NCBI GenBank assembly: GCA_017525025.1
Contig: JAFXUJ010000014.1
Span: forward strand, 186,001 to 250,000
DNA length: 64,000 bases
Reading direction: 5' to 3'
From: Elusimicrobiaceae bacterium
GTDB taxonomy: Bacteria > Elusimicrobiota > Elusimicrobia > Elusimicrobiales > Elusimicrobiaceae
Part shown: positions 24,982 to 33,965 of the stretch, piece after piece
Numbering within the stretch: the first letter of the stretch is position 1
Layout of the letters: every line of letters starts with the position of its first letter
Translations under genes and position numbers: made by a program
Notes under the pieces: generated by a model
The model's database searches: none
Told to the model about the DNA's origin: nothing
The model's input: the letters and a program-made list of their open reading frames with translations, nothing else

Positions 24982-27537
24982 ATGAAAATTCATTCGTTTA
25001 ATGTGCAACCGCACCTGCCGGAAAATATTAAATTTTTGGAAGAACTCGCCAATGATATGTGGTTTACGTGGAATTGGCAGGCTATCTTGCTTTTTGTGCA
25101 AGTAGATCCCAAATTATGGGTAAGTGCCAAACGCAACCCCAAATGGTTTTTGGGCAGCATTCCGCAAAAACGTTTTGAAGAACTCAGCCAAGACCAAAAC
25201 TTCGTCAATAATTTAAACCAAGTCAAAGAAGCCTATTATAACTACAAGAAAAATTCTCACACTTGGTATAACGACCACAAACACGAAAACGGACAACTTC
25301 TAACCGCTTATTTTTCCATGGAATACGGCATCGGGGAAGGATTACCGATTTATTCCGGCGGGTTGGGTATGTTGGCCGGAGATCATATCAAATCCGCCAG
25401 TGATTTGGGCATGCCGATTATCGGCGTGGGGCTATTTTACAAACAAGGTTATGTACAACAAGTACTCAACCGCGAAGGTTGGCAAAATGAAGAATACCCG
25501 GATAACGATTGGGCACACATGCCGGTTGAACGGGTGCTGGATAAAAACGGCAAAGACATCGTGGTAGATATTCCGCTGGCCGGCGAAAACGTAAAAGCAT
25601 GCGTGTGGCGGGTACCGGTAGGACGCACTTCCCTGTACTTGCTGGACACCAACTTGCAAGAAAATACACCGGCCCAACGCGCCATTACTGAAAAACTTTA
25701 CGGCGGCGACCGCGAAAACCGCATCCGCCAGGAAGTAGTGCTCGGTATCGGGGGCGTTAAAGCATTAACGGCTATGGGCATTCATCCTACCGTTTATCAC
25801 ATCAACGAAGGCCACAGTGCATTCCTCTTGTTCCAACGCATTATTGATATCATGCAAGAGAAAAAGCTTTCCTTCGCTCAGGCGCGCGAAATCGTGTGGG
25901 CCTCTTCCGTATTTACCACCCATACTCCGGTTATCGCCGGCAACGAGCATTTTGACCCTGTTTTAGTACGCAAATACATGCAACATTATGCAGACGAAAT
26001 GCATATTTCTTGGGACGAATTCTTAGCTTTGGGCAAAGAAACTCCCACCTCTTCTACGTATTGTATGACGGTGGTAGCGTTGCGCTTGTCGGCCTATGCC
26101 AACGGCGTGGCCAAATTGCATGGAGCCGTCAGCCGCGAAATGTGGCACAATTTGTGGCCGGAACTCCCCATTAGCGAAGTTCCCGTTACCAGTATTACAA
26201 ACGGAATTCATAGTTCTTCTTGGATTTCCCATGAACTCAATGATTTACTGCGCCGGTACCTTTTTGACAATAATCAATACGGCGAAATTGATCCTTCCGA
26301 AGAACAACCTTGGACCAAATTGGATGCTATCCCCAATGCGGAATTGTGGAATGTGCATAATACCCGCAAAAATAAACTCATCAACATGGTACAACGCCGG
26401 TTAAAACGTCAATTAACCCGCCAAGGGTTTGATATCATGACGGTCAAAAAGAGCAGCAAAGTTTTACAACCCGATGTGCTGACCATCGGTTTTGCCCGCC
26501 GGTTTGCTACTTACAAACGGGCCACGCTCTTATTTAAAGATTTGAATCGCTTAGACAAAATTGTTAACAACCCGCAACGCCCGGTACAGTTTGTATTCGC
26601 CGGCAAGGCGCACCCGGCCGATACCGCCGGAAAGGAGTTTATTAAATTGATTGTAAGCCTTACTCAAAATGATCCGCGCTTTAAAGGGAAAATCGTTTTC
26701 GTGGAAGATTACAACATGAATACCGCTCGTTATATGGTGCAAGGGGTGGACGTATGGCTCAATAACCCCATTCGCCCGATGGAAGCCAGCGGGACGAGCG
26801 GAATGAAAGCCGCTCTCAACGGAGCATTAGCCCTTTCTGTATTGGACGGTTGGTGGGATGAAGTCGGACCGTGTGATTTCGGTTGGTCTATCGGTGGGCC
26901 GGAAAATTACAAAACCGAAGCCGAACGCGACGCCGTGGAAGCGGAATCTTTGTACAACCTCATTGAACAAGAAATTGCGCCCACCTATTACGCCAAAGAT
27001 GATAAAGGAATTTCTGCCGCGTGGATCACGCTTATGAAAACCTCTATCAAAAAAATCGCCCCCGTGTTTAACACAAACCGGATGGTAAAGGAATACTACG
27101 AACGCTTTTATATCCCGGCCCATAACTACGGCCAAGTATTACAAGAACCCGGTAAAGCTGAGTCCGTGGCTACTTGGCGGCAGAAAATTGCCGAAAACTG
27201 GTACCGAGTCAGCATTACAGACGTTACACCTATCCCGGATACCGCTATTTCTATGGGGGACAAAGTTCTCTTTAAAGCCCGTGTCAATTTAGGCGGCCTA
27301 ACTCCCGAGGATGTACAGGTGGAACTCTATTTAGGCCAACGCGGCAACCGCGGAGATATCATCAAAGAAGATACCATCGCGATGGCGTGCACCGGGCAAA
27401 CGGACGGGGCTTATACGTATGAGGTTTCCATGGCTCCCTTAAATAGCGGACGGCAAGATTATGCCTTGCGTATTTTGCCTGCTAACAAAGATATTCCCAA
27501 CGTATTAACGCCCTTATTCATTCGTTGGGAAGAATAG
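24982..27537 (+). CDS. glgP: Alpha-glucan (glycogen) phosphorylase
   Basis: This 851-residue protein is the GlgP form with an N-terminal DUF3417 segment (LEELANDMWFTWNWQAI). It also has AYFSMEYGIGEGLPIYSGGL, HINEGHSAFL, TTHTPVIAGNEHF, FARRFATYKRA and the pyridoxal-phosphate lysine in EASGTSGMKAALNGAL (Lys about 609). It releases glucose-1-phosphate from glycogen or maltodextrin. No other glycogen genes adjoin it. A 14-bp hairpin lies just past the stop. AAGGAG precedes the ATG. Confidence 0.96.
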   Translation: MKIHSFNVQPHLPENIKFLEELANDMWFTWNWQAILLFVQVDPKLWVSAKRNPKWFLGSIPQKRFEELSQDQNFVNNLNQVKEAYYNYKKNSHTWYNDHKHENGQLLTAYFSMEYGIGEGLPIYSGGLGMLAGDHIKSASDLGMPIIGVGLFYKQGYVQQVLNREGWQNEEYPDNDWAHMPVERVLDKNGKDIVVDIPLAGENVKACVWRVPVGRTSLYLLDTNLQENTPAQRAITEKLYGGDRENRIRQEVVLGIGGVKALTAMGIHPTVYHINEGHSAFLLFQRIIDIMQEKKLSFAQAREIVWASSVFTTHTPVIAGNEHFDPVLVRKYMQHYADEMHISWDEFLALGKETPTSSTYCMTVVALRLSAYANGVAKLHGAVSREMWHNLWPELPISEVPVTSITNGIHSSSWISHELNDLLRRYLFDNNQYGEIDPSEEQPWTKLDAIPNAELWNVHNTRKNKLINMVQRRLKRQLTRQGFDIMTVKKSSKVLQPDVLTIGFARRFATYKRATLLFKDLNRLDKIVNNPQRPVQFVFAGKAHPADTAGKEFIKLIVSLTQNDPRFKGKIVFVEDYNMNTARYMVQGVDVWLNNPIRPMEASGTSGMKAALNGALALSVLDGWWDEVGPCDFGWSIGGPENYKTEAERDAVEAESLYNLIEQEIAPTYYAKDDKGISAAWITLMKTSIKKIAPVFNTNRMVKEYYERFYIPAHNYGQVLQEPGKAESVATWRQKIAENWYRVSITDVTPIPDTAISMGDKVLFKARVNLGGLTPEDVQVELYLGQRGNRGDIIKEDTIAMACTGQTDGAYTYEVSMAPLNSGRQDYALRILPANKDIPNVLTPLFIRWEE

Positions 27538-27565
27538 GGTATTTTGCTGCAAACGGTCCCAAATA

Positions 27566-27599
27566 ACAACGCACAAAATGAACTAATTTTGTGCGTTGT
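27566..27599 (+). other. 14-bp perfect hairpin after glgP
   Basis: ACAACGCACAAAAT (27566-27579) pairs without mismatch to ATTTTGTGCGTTGT (27586-27599) around a six-base loop. No T tract follows, so it is not a textbook intrinsic terminator. It could protect the glgP 3' end from exonucleases or assist a factor-dependent stop. Confidence 0.6.
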
Positions 27600-27628
27600 G
27601 CGTAAAATATCACGCGTAAAAATTATTG

Positions 27629-27634
27629 TATAAA
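27629..27634 (+). promoter_or_regulatory. Putative -10 box of trmL (leaderless arrangement)
   Basis: TATAAA is followed by seven bases (TTGTATT) before the trmL ATG. No ribosome-binding sequence is present upstream of that ATG, so the transcript probably begins at or next to the start codon. Confidence 0.5.
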
Positions 27635-27641
27635 TTGTATT

Positions 27642-28103
27642 ATGCTCAACATCGTTTTAGTAAACCCGGAAATCCCCTTTAACACCGGCAACATTGGCCG
27701 TTCTTGTGTGGCTACCGGCACACGGTTGCACCTGGTAGGAAAGCTCGGTTTTATTATTGCTTCTAAAGAAATTCGCCGATCGGGCTTGGATTATTGGCCC
27801 AACCTGGATTACAAACGCCATGAAACGTGGGAAAGTTTTTTGGAAACGGAAAAACCAACCGAAGAAAAAATGTTCTTTCTTTCCACAAAAGGGAAAAAGG
27901 CATATTGGGACGCCGCCTTCCCGCCGGACGGATATTTAATTTTCGGTGCGGAATCATGTGGGCTGCCCAAAGATTTTTATACTCGCTATGCCCACCGCTT
28001 GTTTACAATCCCTATGACGGGCCCGGTGCGCTCTTTAAATTTATCTTCCTCTGCAGCCATTGTACTATTTGAAGCATTGCGACAAAACCGTTCCACTAAA
28101 TAA
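27642..28103 (+). CDS. trmL: tRNA (cytidine/uridine-34 2'-O)-methyltransferase
   Basis: The 153-residue SPOUT enzyme matches TrmL in length and motifs: the N-terminal VLVNPEIPFNTGNIGRSC, the central LIFGAESCGLP, and the knot-forming IPMTGPVRSLNLSSSAAIVL. It methylates the ribose of nucleotide 34 in certain leucine tRNAs using SAM. It is monocistronic between the glgP hairpin and a terminator, with no Shine-Dalgarno sequence. Confidence 0.95.
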   Translation: MLNIVLVNPEIPFNTGNIGRSCVATGTRLHLVGKLGFIIASKEIRRSGLDYWPNLDYKRHETWESFLETEKPTEEKMFFLSTKGKKAYWDAAFPPDGYLIFGAESCGLPKDFYTRYAHRLFTIPMTGPVRSLNLSSSAAIVLFEALRQNRSTK

Positions 28104-28108
28104 CAAAT

Positions 28109-28143
28109 AAAAAACCGCCCCGGAAAAGCCAAGGGCGGTTTTT
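28109..28143. terminator. Bidirectional terminator between trmL and a prepilin gene
   Basis: AACCGCCC (28113-28120) pairs with GGGCGGTT (28133-28140), with A tracts on the left and T on the right. It serves the convergent trmL (+) and prepilin (-). Confidence 0.88.
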
Positions 28144-28157
28144 AAACTAAACTAAAA

Positions 28158-28649
28158 TTAGTTGCCGAATTTTAGTTTAAATTTATGATCGGCCGGGTCC
28201 AGCTCCATACCGATTCTGTCACAAATATCTTCATCCCCATTGGCCCTTCTTATGCAAACAATTTCTTTCAGTTCGCCGTTGGAACTGCGGGCAATCAAGG
28301 TGTAATCGCCGCTCAAACGCTCCACGGAAATTTCTTGAAAGCGCGACGGAATATCACGTGGCCACTGGGGCACGCCAAAATAACGGGATTTGGGAAATCC
28401 GTTGGTGTTTTCTTGCGCAAAAGCATCCGAGCCGGAAGCCAATAATTTCGTACGCAAGCCACTGTAACTGTTATCATTCAACACATAATGCGTATTGATC
28501 AGATCGCTGGCCGCTTTCAAACTGGCAAAACCTTCTTGGGCGCGGCCGCGCTCCAAACCCGCATAATATTTGGGCAATGCCACAGCTACCAATATACCTA
28601 CAATTACCATTACAATCAATAATTCAATCAGCGTAAAACCTTTTTTCAT
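28158..28649 (-). CDS. Type IV prepilin (orphan)
   Basis: The product of 163 residues begins MKKGFTLIELLIVMVIVGIL, a class III signal cleaved by prepilin peptidase between Gly4 and Phe5, with Glu at mature position 5. The start is the ATG at 28649 with GGAGG upstream; an upstream in-frame TTG exists but lies on the ribosome site. The hydrophobic assembly helix is followed by a globular domain with two Cys (VCIRRANGDEDIC). No pilus assembly genes lie nearby. It could be a major or minor pilin or a pseudopilin. Confidence 0.9.
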   Translation of the reverse strand: MKKGFTLIELLIVMVIVGILVAVALPKYYAGLERGRAQEGFASLKAASDLINTHYVLNDNSYSGLRTKLLASGSDAFAQENTNGFPKSRYFGVPQWPRDIPSRFQEISVERLSGDYTLIARSSNGELKEIVCIRRANGDEDICDRIGMELDPADHKFKLKFGN

Positions 28650-28723
28650 AGTTTCCTCCAATTAAGTTTATTATATAAAAATTTCAGCAAAGTGCCCTTT
28701 TTTTATAGAATAATGGAAATATC

Positions 28724-29902
28724 ATGAAAAACAACCGTATTTTTTGGATTTTATTTTTGCTCAACCTGTTTAACTATATGGACAGGCAAGTACTTTATGC
28801 CGTTTTCCCGCTTTTACAGACGGATTTACACTTAACGGACGGACAACTGGGCACCCTGGCAAGCGTGTTTATGCTGGTCTATATGTGCTATGCCCCCGTC
28901 GTAGGATATTTGGCAGACCGTTTTTCGCGCCCTAAGTTAATCAGCCTTAGTGCACTTATTTGGAGCGGAGCCACTTTGGCCTGTGGGGCAGCTAAAAATT
29001 GGGCCCATCTGCTGGCGGCGCGCGGACTGATCGGGGTGGGTGAAGGCGGATTTACCACCCTTGCCCAACCGTTTCTGGCTGAACATTACCCTAAAGAAAA
29101 ACACGCCTCGCGCTTAGCGTTATTCGGCCTGGCCCTGCCGCTTGGCAGCGCGCTCGGATATACACTAGGCGGCCTAATCGGGCAGGCGTGGGGATGGCGG
29201 CTTGCCTTTATGATAGTAAGTGTGCCGGGTGTATTTTTGGCTTTGCTTGCCTGGTTTCTACCAGAACGAACACAACGAATTACCCACCGCAAACCGCATT
29301 TGAAAGAATACCGAACGCTTCTGCGAAACAAACCGTTTCTCTACGTATGTTTTGTACAGGCCGCTGTTACATTTATGATGGGCGGATTTTCGGCTTGGGC
29401 CCCTACTTACCTGTTCCGCTACTTGCACTTAGACGCCGCGCGTGCAGGCAGTTATTTTGGCATATTAGTAATTGTCTGCGGTGCGATTGGCACATACGCG
29501 GGCGGAAAACTGGCCGAAAATCGGTTCAAAAAATCACCGCATGCTTATAAACAGGTAATGGCCCTGGCATTACTGGGGTGTTTACCGCCTATTTGGTTGG
29601 GGCTTTTTTCCTCCAATTTATATGCGGTACTCAGCTGTTTTGGACTAGCCATTATATTTTTATTTTTACCTACAGGTGCCATTGCCGCCGCCCTGGTAGA
29701 TACTACCCATACGGCTGTGCGCGCCATGGCCTTTGCACTAAATATTTTCATCATTCACTTGTTGGGGGATACCCTTTCCCCGGTGCTAATTGGTCTATTG
29801 TCTAACCAATGGGGTTTAAAACTCGCTTTGCTCGTCTGCACGGCGGTGGTATTACCCGGTTTGTGGTGTTGCTATCACGTCAAGTGCCGCCTGCACAGGT
29901 AG
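28724..29902 (+). CDS. MFS transporter, spinster-like
   Basis: The 392-residue protein has 12 predicted helices. Its first helix reads LLNLFNYMDRQVLYAVFPLL, as in the spinster/sugar-phosphate branch of the major facilitator superfamily. The MFS loop motif appears as GYLADRFSRPK, and RGLIGVGEGGF is also typical of this branch. It is an inner-membrane carrier, substrate unknown. It ends at residue 392 without a soluble tail. A weak -10 (TAGAAT at 28706) lies 12 bases before the ATG with no strong ribosome site. Confidence 0.88.
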   Translation: MKNNRIFWILFLLNLFNYMDRQVLYAVFPLLQTDLHLTDGQLGTLASVFMLVYMCYAPVVGYLADRFSRPKLISLSALIWSGATLACGAAKNWAHLLAARGLIGVGEGGFTTLAQPFLAEHYPKEKHASRLALFGLALPLGSALGYTLGGLIGQAWGWRLAFMIVSVPGVFLALLAWFLPERTQRITHRKPHLKEYRTLLRNKPFLYVCFVQAAVTFMMGGFSAWAPTYLFRYLHLDAARAGSYFGILVIVCGAIGTYAGGKLAENRFKKSPHAYKQVMALALLGCLPPIWLGLFSSNLYAVLSCFGLAIIFLFLPTGAIAAALVDTTHTAVRAMAFALNIFIIHLLGDTLSPVLIGLLSNQWGLKLALLVCTAVVLPGLWCCYHVKCRLHR

Positions 29903-29974
29903 GACCTTTTTTCACTTTATTCTGGGTCTTTTGGCCCTTGTGTCTCTCCGTCTGAAAACGCTACAGTATAAGTA

Positions 29975-31159
29975 ATGAAATATTTTGAAAAGCTTTTACT
30001 TTTATTTTTTGTGTTCAATTTGTTTACGCCTTTGTATGCACAATTGGAATTAGGCCCGGCGGCAAAACTAGTCCGCAAGGGAAAACTCCTTCCCCGGCCG
30101 GGCGTTCCCTATTTATCACATCGTGTCAATGCTGATTTTTACCAACGCATGACGGATCAAGTTTCCAGGGCCGCATCGTTCCCAACTGTAGACTTAAAGC
30201 AAGGCCATGCTTTCCGTTCTACTTTCCAATTACAACATACCGATAGCCCCTTCGCTCTAACGGGTTCCGGTTTTGCTATTGATTTACTGGACGATGGAAA
30301 TGTGTGGGGGGTAACGGCCGGACATGTTATGCGAAGAATTGCCCACTACAAAAAACACCGAAAACCACACATCCGGGTGACAACAGGGCCTGACTCTTTT
30401 ATTATTGCCCCAATAAAAAATTTTTATATTGGGAATCCGGAAAGCATGGACATTGCTCTTTTTGAAATTCCGAAAGAGGTTCTGCCCTATGTAACCGTGT
30501 TGCACCCCGCCAAGCAGGCACCCGCCGTAGGGCAAGAAGTTACTATTCGGGGATTCTTTGAGGAACACGCCCAACCGTTTACCTTGTCACATCAAAAGAT
30601 TTTGTCCGCAACACCTCTTAGATTATTCCTACAAAAGACACCTGTAGAAGATATGCGGGGATTTTGCGGCTCGCCGGGATTTATAAATGACCGCGTTTCC
30701 ATGGTATATATTGGGTTTGACAGTGCACGGACGATGGTCTATTACGATTGGTTCAACAAATTGCCCCCCAAGGCTAAATTTCCCATGTCCAATTTGCACT
30801 ATGCTATCCCTATTGACGTGGCAAAATCAATGGCAAAATCTATTAAAGAAAATGGCACTACCGAGGAAAATGCAATCATGATGAAAGTTTTGGGGCATCC
30901 CGTTGCGGTCTTACACCCTAACGAATCCATTGTCTCTATTGAACAACTTAGAAATGGGGAAATAATTGCCAAAGAGGACATTTATAGGCACATTGCCGTT
31001 AACCCCGAACACTTAGATTTATTCTTCAATCTACAGGAAAATGACGTCCTGCGCATTTCGCTTGATAATTTCTCTATGCAACACCCGTATCCCCCCGTAT
31101 CTATGGTGTACGAAGTAAACGTATCCACCGGGCAAGTAACCAAAATTCCGGTTCCATAA
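29975..31159 (+). CDS. Secreted chymotrypsin-fold peptidase-like protein with Cys at the nucleophile position
   Basis: A 394-residue protein with a signal peptide (cleavage likely after LFTPLYA, residue 22). The core from about 80 to 280 looks like a trypsin-like double barrel: GSGFAIDLLDDGNVWGVTAGH (His117) matches the active-site His block, SMDIALFEIP (Asp159) the Asp block, and MRGFCGSPGF the GDSGGP block, with Cys231 where serine is expected. HYAIPIDVAKSM resembles the closing strand. The last 110 residues are an unrecognised domain. No ribosome site is seen; TACAGT at 29962 sits seven bases upstream. It may be an active thiol peptidase or an inactive relative. Confidence 0.7.
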   Translation: MKYFEKLLLLFFVFNLFTPLYAQLELGPAAKLVRKGKLLPRPGVPYLSHRVNADFYQRMTDQVSRAASFPTVDLKQGHAFRSTFQLQHTDSPFALTGSGFAIDLLDDGNVWGVTAGHVMRRIAHYKKHRKPHIRVTTGPDSFIIAPIKNFYIGNPESMDIALFEIPKEVLPYVTVLHPAKQAPAVGQEVTIRGFFEEHAQPFTLSHQKILSATPLRLFLQKTPVEDMRGFCGSPGFINDRVSMVYIGFDSARTMVYYDWFNKLPPKAKFPMSNLHYAIPIDVAKSMAKSIKENGTTEENAIMMKVLGHPVAVLHPNESIVSIEQLRNGEIIAKEDIYRHIAVNPEHLDLFFNLQENDVLRISLDNFSMQHPYPPVSMVYEVNVSTGQVTKIPVP

Positions 31160-31160
31160 A

Positions 31161-31195
31161 AAATAACGCACCCAATAATTGAGTGCGTTATTTAT
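31161..31195. terminator. Bidirectional terminator
   Basis: AAATAACGCAC (31161-31171) pairs with GTGCGTTATTT (31183-31193), with an inner CAAT/ATTG helix and one mismatch. On the minus strand it ends in a long T run. It separates the secreted protein (+) from the oxidoreductase operon (-). Confidence 0.85.
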
Positions 31196-31210
31196 TTACC
31201 GAAAACTCCC

Positions 31211-31747
31211 TTATTTCGCGGCATCAAAACCGGCTTGCAAGGCTTTCTTATTCAGTTCCAGCATTTCCGGTTTGGCACGTTTATACACTTTTTTCATGGC
31301 GTGCTCCACGCTTTCCAGCGTAACGGCACCCGTCAGTTTAATAAACGCTCCTAATGCCACCAAGTTGGCAATTCTATCCATACCCACTTTGCGGGCAATT
31401 TCGTTGCAAGGCACGCAAACGGTGGTAATATCTTTACGCGTCGGGCGTGAATTGATAAGCGAACTGTTTAAAATAAGGAGTCCGCCTTTTTTAAGCAGCG
31501 GCTCAAATTTAGGCAAACTCGGCTCGTTCATTATAATTACCGTATCGGGTGCGGACACGATCGGCGTATAGACTTCGCCGTCCGTTACCACCACCGAGCA
31601 GTTAGCTGTACCACCGCGCATTTCCGGCCCGTACGAAGGGAGCCAGCTGGCGTTTTTCTTATTTTCTACGCCTGCTTGGGCAAGCAAAATACCGGCAGAA
31701 ACTACACCCTGCCCACCGAATCCGGCTATACGAATACCTTGATACAT
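31211..31747 (-). CDS. 2-oxoacid:ferredoxin oxidoreductase, gamma subunit
   Basis: The 178-residue protein starts IRIAGFGGQGVVSAGILLA, the conserved glycine-rich start of the gamma (KorC/VorC-type) subunit, and has SYGPEMRGGTANCSVVV, also diagnostic. It completes a four-subunit complex with the alpha, beta and ferredoxin subunits encoded upstream. The stop of the beta gene and this ATG share a base (TAATG). The complex makes an acyl-CoA, CO2 and reduced ferredoxin from a 2-oxoacid. Confidence 0.93.
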   Translation of the reverse strand: MYQGIRIAGFGGQGVVSAGILLAQAGVENKKNASWLPSYGPEMRGGTANCSVVVTDGEVYTPIVSAPDTVIIMNEPSLPKFEPLLKKGGLLILNSSLINSRPTRKDITTVCVPCNEIARKVGMDRIANLVALGAFIKLTGAVTLESVEHAMKKVYKRAKPEMLELNKKALQAGFDAAK

Positions 31748-32493
31748 TATTTTGCCCCCTCGTCTTTGAAAATTCCCAGCGGATATTGCGGCATCATCTT
31801 AGTACGCACAAATTCAAGTGCCTGCGGCACACTGGCGTGCCAGTTCGTCGGGCATTGAGATAATACTTCCACCATAGAAAACCCAACATTGTTCACTTGG
31901 TTTTCAAACGCTTTTTTAATGGCTTGTTTAGCTTTGATGACATTCTGCGGGCAGTCCACCGCTACACGCGCCAAAAACTTGCTGCCGGTAATTTGTGCAA
32001 GCATTTCGCACATGTTAATCGGCCAACCTTGCAGTTTCGGGTCGCGTCCTTTGGGAGCGGTGGTAGCTACTTGGCCGACAAGCGTGGTGGGAGCCATCTG
32101 GCCACCCGTCATCCCGTAAATAGCGTTGTTGATAAAAATGATAGTAATATTTTCGCTACGCACGGCCGCGTGTACAATTTCCGCCATACCGATAGAGGCC
32201 AAATCGCCATCGCCTTGGTACGAAAACACAATCGCGCCCGGTTTGGAGCGTTTAACACCGGTAGCAATCGCCGGGCCGCGCCCGTGGGCACCCTGCACCG
32301 TATCGCACTTAAAATAATCGTCGGCAAATACAGCACACCCCACCGGAGCAATCCCAATCACGCGATCCGCAATACCCAGTTCATCAAACGTTTCCCCCAT
32401 CAAGCGATGCACAATACCGTGCCCGCAGCCGGGGCAATAGTGCATCGGCACATCCGTTAAACTTTTTGGTTTTTGGGCAATAATCGTACTCAT
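31747..32493 (-). CDS. 2-oxoacid:ferredoxin oxidoreductase, beta (thiamine-diphosphate) subunit
   Basis: The 248-residue subunit has the CPGCGHGIVHRL start and the thiamine-diphosphate motif GDGDLASIGMAEIVHAAVR...INN. HGRGPAIATGVKRSKP matches KorB/VorB. It binds the cofactor at which the 2-oxoacid is decarboxylated. It overlaps the alpha gene by four bases. Whether 2-oxoglutarate or branched-chain 2-oxoacids are used is not clear from motifs. Confidence 0.93.
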   Translation of the reverse strand: MSTIIAQKPKSLTDVPMHYCPGCGHGIVHRLMGETFDELGIADRVIGIAPVGCAVFADDYFKCDTVQGAHGRGPAIATGVKRSKPGAIVFSYQGDGDLASIGMAEIVHAAVRSENITIIFINNAIYGMTGGQMAPTTLVGQVATTAPKGRDPKLQGWPINMCEMLAQITGSKFLARVAVDCPQNVIKAKQAIKKAFENQVNNVGFSMVEVLSQCPTNWHASVPQALEFVRTKMMPQYPLGIFKDEGAK

Positions 32494-33656
32494 TGGTTGC
32501 CTCCTTTGCGATCTCCCTGGACACCCAGCGATAAATTACGCTCACATTTGTAAGTAAAGTTAGCAGCATGCCATTGTAAATCAAACAAACCTTCTGTTTG
32601 TCCTGTTAGTAAAGACTTCGCTGCAGTTAGGATTTGGTTGCCGTCCGGTTGGCCGCCGGCAGGATACGCATTAAGCCCAACCGGCACATTGCTGCCTACG
32701 GCTAATTTTACATCTTGCACGAGTTGGCCTAAGCTTTGCTCTACCACCAAAATTGCCTTGGCTTTCTTGGATAGTTCTGCCAAACGTTTAGATGGGAACG
32801 GCCAAAGCGTAATCGGGCGGAACAGCCCCACCTTAAGGCCCTTTTCCTTTGTGGTGCTGACGGCTTCCAAACAAGCGCGGGAAGATAAACCATACGCCAC
32901 TAAAAGCACGTCGCAATCGTCGGTATTTCGTTCTTCGTAGCGCGCTTCGTCTTTTTCAATAAGGCCGTAGCGTTTGGCACGCTCTACAACGTCTGCAATT
33001 AAATTATCCCCTTTGTAGGAAAATACTTTGCTCTTGCCGCGGCCTTGTTTGTTGATATCCACCGCCCAGTCAAATTTCCCCAGCTTATTGGGATCTATGG
33101 GATCAAAGTTGAAGGCCATGCTTTCCATCATTTGCCCCAAAATACCGTCCGCCAAAATCATACAAGGCATGCGGTATTTTTCAGCCAGTTCAATACCCAG
33201 TTTAGGGAAGTTACCCAATTCTTCAACGGAATTTGGGGCTAAAACGATAATATGATAATCTCCATTTCCGCCGCCGCGCGTAGCCTGGAAATAATCCCCC
33301 TGCGCACCGGAAATGCTACCGAGCCCCGGTCCGCCGCGCATAACGTTTACAATTAAGCATGGCAAATCGGCACTGGCTAAATACGTAATACCTTCTTGCT
33401 TTAAACTAATCCCCGGGGAAGACGACGACGTCATACTGCGCGTGCCCGTAGCGGCGGCGCCGTAGACCATATTGATAGCGGCTACTTCACTCTCGGCCTG
33501 CACGAATGCTCCGCCGTTTTCCGCCATATGAGCGGCCATATATTCGGGCACTTCGTTCTGCGGGGTTATGGGATAACCGGCAAAAAACCGTATTCCCGCG
33601 CGGATGGCACCTTCAGCCAGCGCTTCGTTACCTTTTCGTAATGTTTTTTCGGTCAT
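32490..33656 (-). CDS. 2-oxoacid:ferredoxin oxidoreductase, alpha subunit
   Basis: The 388-residue subunit starts with KGNEALAEGAIRAGIRFFAGYPITPQNE, the pyrimidine-binding family start. MTSSSSPGISLKQEGITYL and MRGGPGLGSISGAQGDY follow, typical of KorA/VorB-type alpha chains. It pairs with the beta chain to form the active site. Gene order is ferredoxin-alpha-beta-gamma, the usual order for four-subunit enzymes. In anaerobes it serves amino-acid fermentation or reductive synthesis of 2-oxoacids. Confidence 0.93.
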   Translation of the reverse strand: MTEKTLRKGNEALAEGAIRAGIRFFAGYPITPQNEVPEYMAAHMAENGGAFVQAESEVAAINMVYGAAATGTRSMTSSSSPGISLKQEGITYLASADLPCLIVNVMRGGPGLGSISGAQGDYFQATRGGGNGDYHIIVLAPNSVEELGNFPKLGIELAEKYRMPCMILADGILGQMMESMAFNFDPIDPNKLGKFDWAVDINKQGRGKSKVFSYKGDNLIADVVERAKRYGLIEKDEARYEERNTDDCDVLLVAYGLSSRACLEAVSTTKEKGLKVGLFRPITLWPFPSKRLAELSKKAKAILVVEQSLGQLVQDVKLAVGSNVPVGLNAYPAGGQPDGNQILTAAKSLLTGQTEGLFDLQWHAANFTYKCERNLSLGVQGDRKGGNQ

Positions 33657-33671
33657 GATAAACTCTCAAAA

Positions 33672-33878
33672 TTATTCTTTGATTACCGTAATGGCAATAT
33701 CAGGGCACATCCGGTAGCACATGGCACAACCAATGCAATTTTCCGAATGTTGCATTTCAGCGGGAAAGTATCCTTTTTTGCTGATGGACTTAGATGGACC
33801 CAGACATTTTTTAGGGCACACATCTACGCACAGATAACACGCTTTGCAGCGGGTTGCGTCTACTTCTATTCTAGGCAT
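33672..33878 (-). CDS. 2-oxoacid:ferredoxin oxidoreductase, 2x[4Fe-4S] ferredoxin subunit
   Basis: The 68-residue protein has two cluster motifs, CKACYLCVDVCPKKC and CIGCAMCYRMCP, each C-x2-C-x2-C-x3-C. It is the delta subunit that carries electrons from the active site to free ferredoxin. It is first in the operon; AGGAGG lies four bases before the ATG. Its likely promoter box is TATACT at 33925-33920 on the minus strand. Confidence 0.94.
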   Translation of the reverse strand: MPRIEVDATRCKACYLCVDVCPKKCLGPSKSISKKGYFPAEMQHSENCIGCAMCYRMCPDIAITVIKE

Positions 33879-33965
33879 AAGCCTCCTATACAGCCGGGGG
33901 TTTAACCGGCCCTATTTAAAGTATATTTCTTTTGAGGGCCCCAGTGCAATAATACAACTGTGTTA

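Noticed and set aside
31897-32460. A 187-codon open frame antisense to the oxidoreductase beta gene
   Set aside because: The minus-strand gene has clear thiamine-binding motifs and operon overlaps on both sides.
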